This document shows, piece after piece, positions 63,061 through 64,000 of a DNA stretch of 64,000 bases. The position numbers and the translations under genes were made by a program. How positions within the stretch are numbered: the stretch's first letter is position 1; every line of letters begins with the position of its first letter. Under the pieces are notes generated by a model. That model saw only the letters and a program-made list of their open reading frames with translations, was not told the DNA's origin and ran no database searches. Source of the stretch: Loripinus fragilis (taxonomy: Eukaryota > Mollusca > Bivalvia > Lucinida > Lucinidae); the NCBI GenBank assembly GCA_964019695.1, contig OZ026524.1:25336164-25400163 (forward strand), given 5' to 3'.

Positions 63061-64000
63061 AAGACTCTCCATCAGACAGCGGATGCAGGAGACTTTCTAT
63101 CAGGCAGCGTATGCATAAGTCTCTCTATCAGACAGCAAATGCAGGAGACTTTCTATCAGACAGCGGATGCAGGGGACCATCTATCAAACAGCGGTTGCAG
63201 GAGACTCTCTATCAGACAGCGAATGCAGACGACTCTCCATCAGACATTGGATGCAGGAGTGTCTCAATCAGAGAGCGGATGCAGGAGACACTCTATCATA
63301 CAGCGGATGCAGGAGACTCTCTAAAAGACAGCGGATGCAGGAGACTCTCTATCAGACAGCGGATACAGGAGTCACTCTATCAGACAGCGGATGCAAGAGA
63401 CACTCTTTCAGACAACGGATGCAAGTGTATCTCCATCAGAGAGCGGATGCAGGAGTATCTCTATAAGACAGCGCTTGCAGGAGACTCTCTATACGACAGC
63501 GGATTCATGAGTATCTCTATCAGACAGGGGATGCAGGAGACTCTCAATCAGACAGCGGACAGGAGACTCTCTATCAGACAACGGATGCAGGAGTATCTCC
63601 ATCAGACAGCAGATGCAGGAGACTCTCTATCAGACAGCGGATGTAGGAGACTCTCTATCAGACAGCAGATGCAGGAGACACTATATCAGACAGCGGATGC
63701 AGAAGTCTCTCCATCCGACAGCGGATGCAGGAGTATCAGCATCAGACAGCAAATGCAGGAGTCTCTCCATCAGACAGCGGATACAAGAGTATCTCCTTCA
63801 GACAGCGGATGCAGGAGTATCTCTATCAGACAGCTGATGCAGAAGACACTCTGTCAGACAGCGGATGCAGGAGACTCTCAACCAGACAGCGGATGCAAGA
63901 TACACTCTATCAGACAACGGATGCAGGAGTATCTCCATCAGACAGCGGATGCAGGAGACTCAATACCAGACAGCAGATGCAGGAGACTCTCTATCAGACA

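Larger units (their letters stand above)
48307..64000 (+). repeat. 28-bp satellite array, right part, continues past the window
   Basis: About 15.7 kb of forward 28-bp units without a spacer. It contains a 684-codon open frame (60499-62553) that I do not consider a gene. A segment at 50890-51000 (GATAATCTTTCAATCAGCGG, then CTCTATCTGACAGC) is an orphan piece of the post-spacer module. Recurrent higher-order modules dominate from about 52 kb. The array is still in progress at 64000. Confidence 0.94.

Noticed and set aside
1501..64000. CRISPR array, because the repeat is 28 bp
   Set aside because: Units abut directly with no unique spacers between them, they diverge, and the surroundings (SINEs, transposons) are eukaryotic.
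1501..64000. Centromeric satellite with a CENP-B-like box
   Set aside because: I see no match to the known box in the unit. A centromere role cannot be judged from sequence alone.

Overview
The window is a eukaryotic repeat locus with no gene I can support. About 57 kb of the 64 kb is one tandem satellite with a 28-bp unit, roughly two thousand copies by length. Each unit has a conserved 19-nt core, CAGACAGCGGATGCAGGAG, followed by a more variable 9 nt, commonly ACTCTCTAT. The unit has no stop codon in any forward frame, and 28 leaves a remainder of 1 when divided by 3. The array therefore produces many long overlapping open frames of up to about 680 codons, all spelling the same 28-residue repeat. 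I read these as a by-product of the repeat, not as proteins.

Layout. 1-1500: a degenerate ~54-bp minisatellite interrupted by two tRNA-derived SINEs. 1501-32986: the 28-bp array, mostly in + orientation, with two inverted blocks (about 9.0-10.4 and 10.76-11.54 kb), a compound SINE insertion at 3416-3827, and 173-174-bp non-repeat spacers at 2987, 5774, 25826 and 30262. 32987-36547: a 3.56-kb AT-rich insertion with 10-bp terminal inverted repeats and a 4-bp CAGG target duplication. It is built largely of diverged ~250-bp tandem repeats and carries a nested 366-bp TTAA-flanked miniature inverted-repeat element. 36548-64000: the array resumes in phase, has spacers at 41083, 44034 and 48133, and runs off the right edge.

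Above the 28-bp level the array has higher-order structure. Seven spacer copies sit inside conserved flanking modules of about 0.5 kb on the left and several hundred bp on the right. There are also tandem blocks of 504, 782 and 895 bp, a recurrent 436-bp module near the right end, and a duplication of about 2.6 kb at an offset of about 5.8 kb. CpG-decay variants (CAGTGG and CAGCAG in place of CAGCGG) are the commonest substitutions I see in the core, which suggests the array has been methylated.

Organism: an animal. SINEs whose 3' ends read TGGGACGTAAAG followed by CAAA-rich tails resemble ones I associate with molluscs, especially bivalves. This assignment is an inference from memory and is not proven. 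I found no rRNA genes, CRISPR arrays, bacterial signals or intact tRNA genes.
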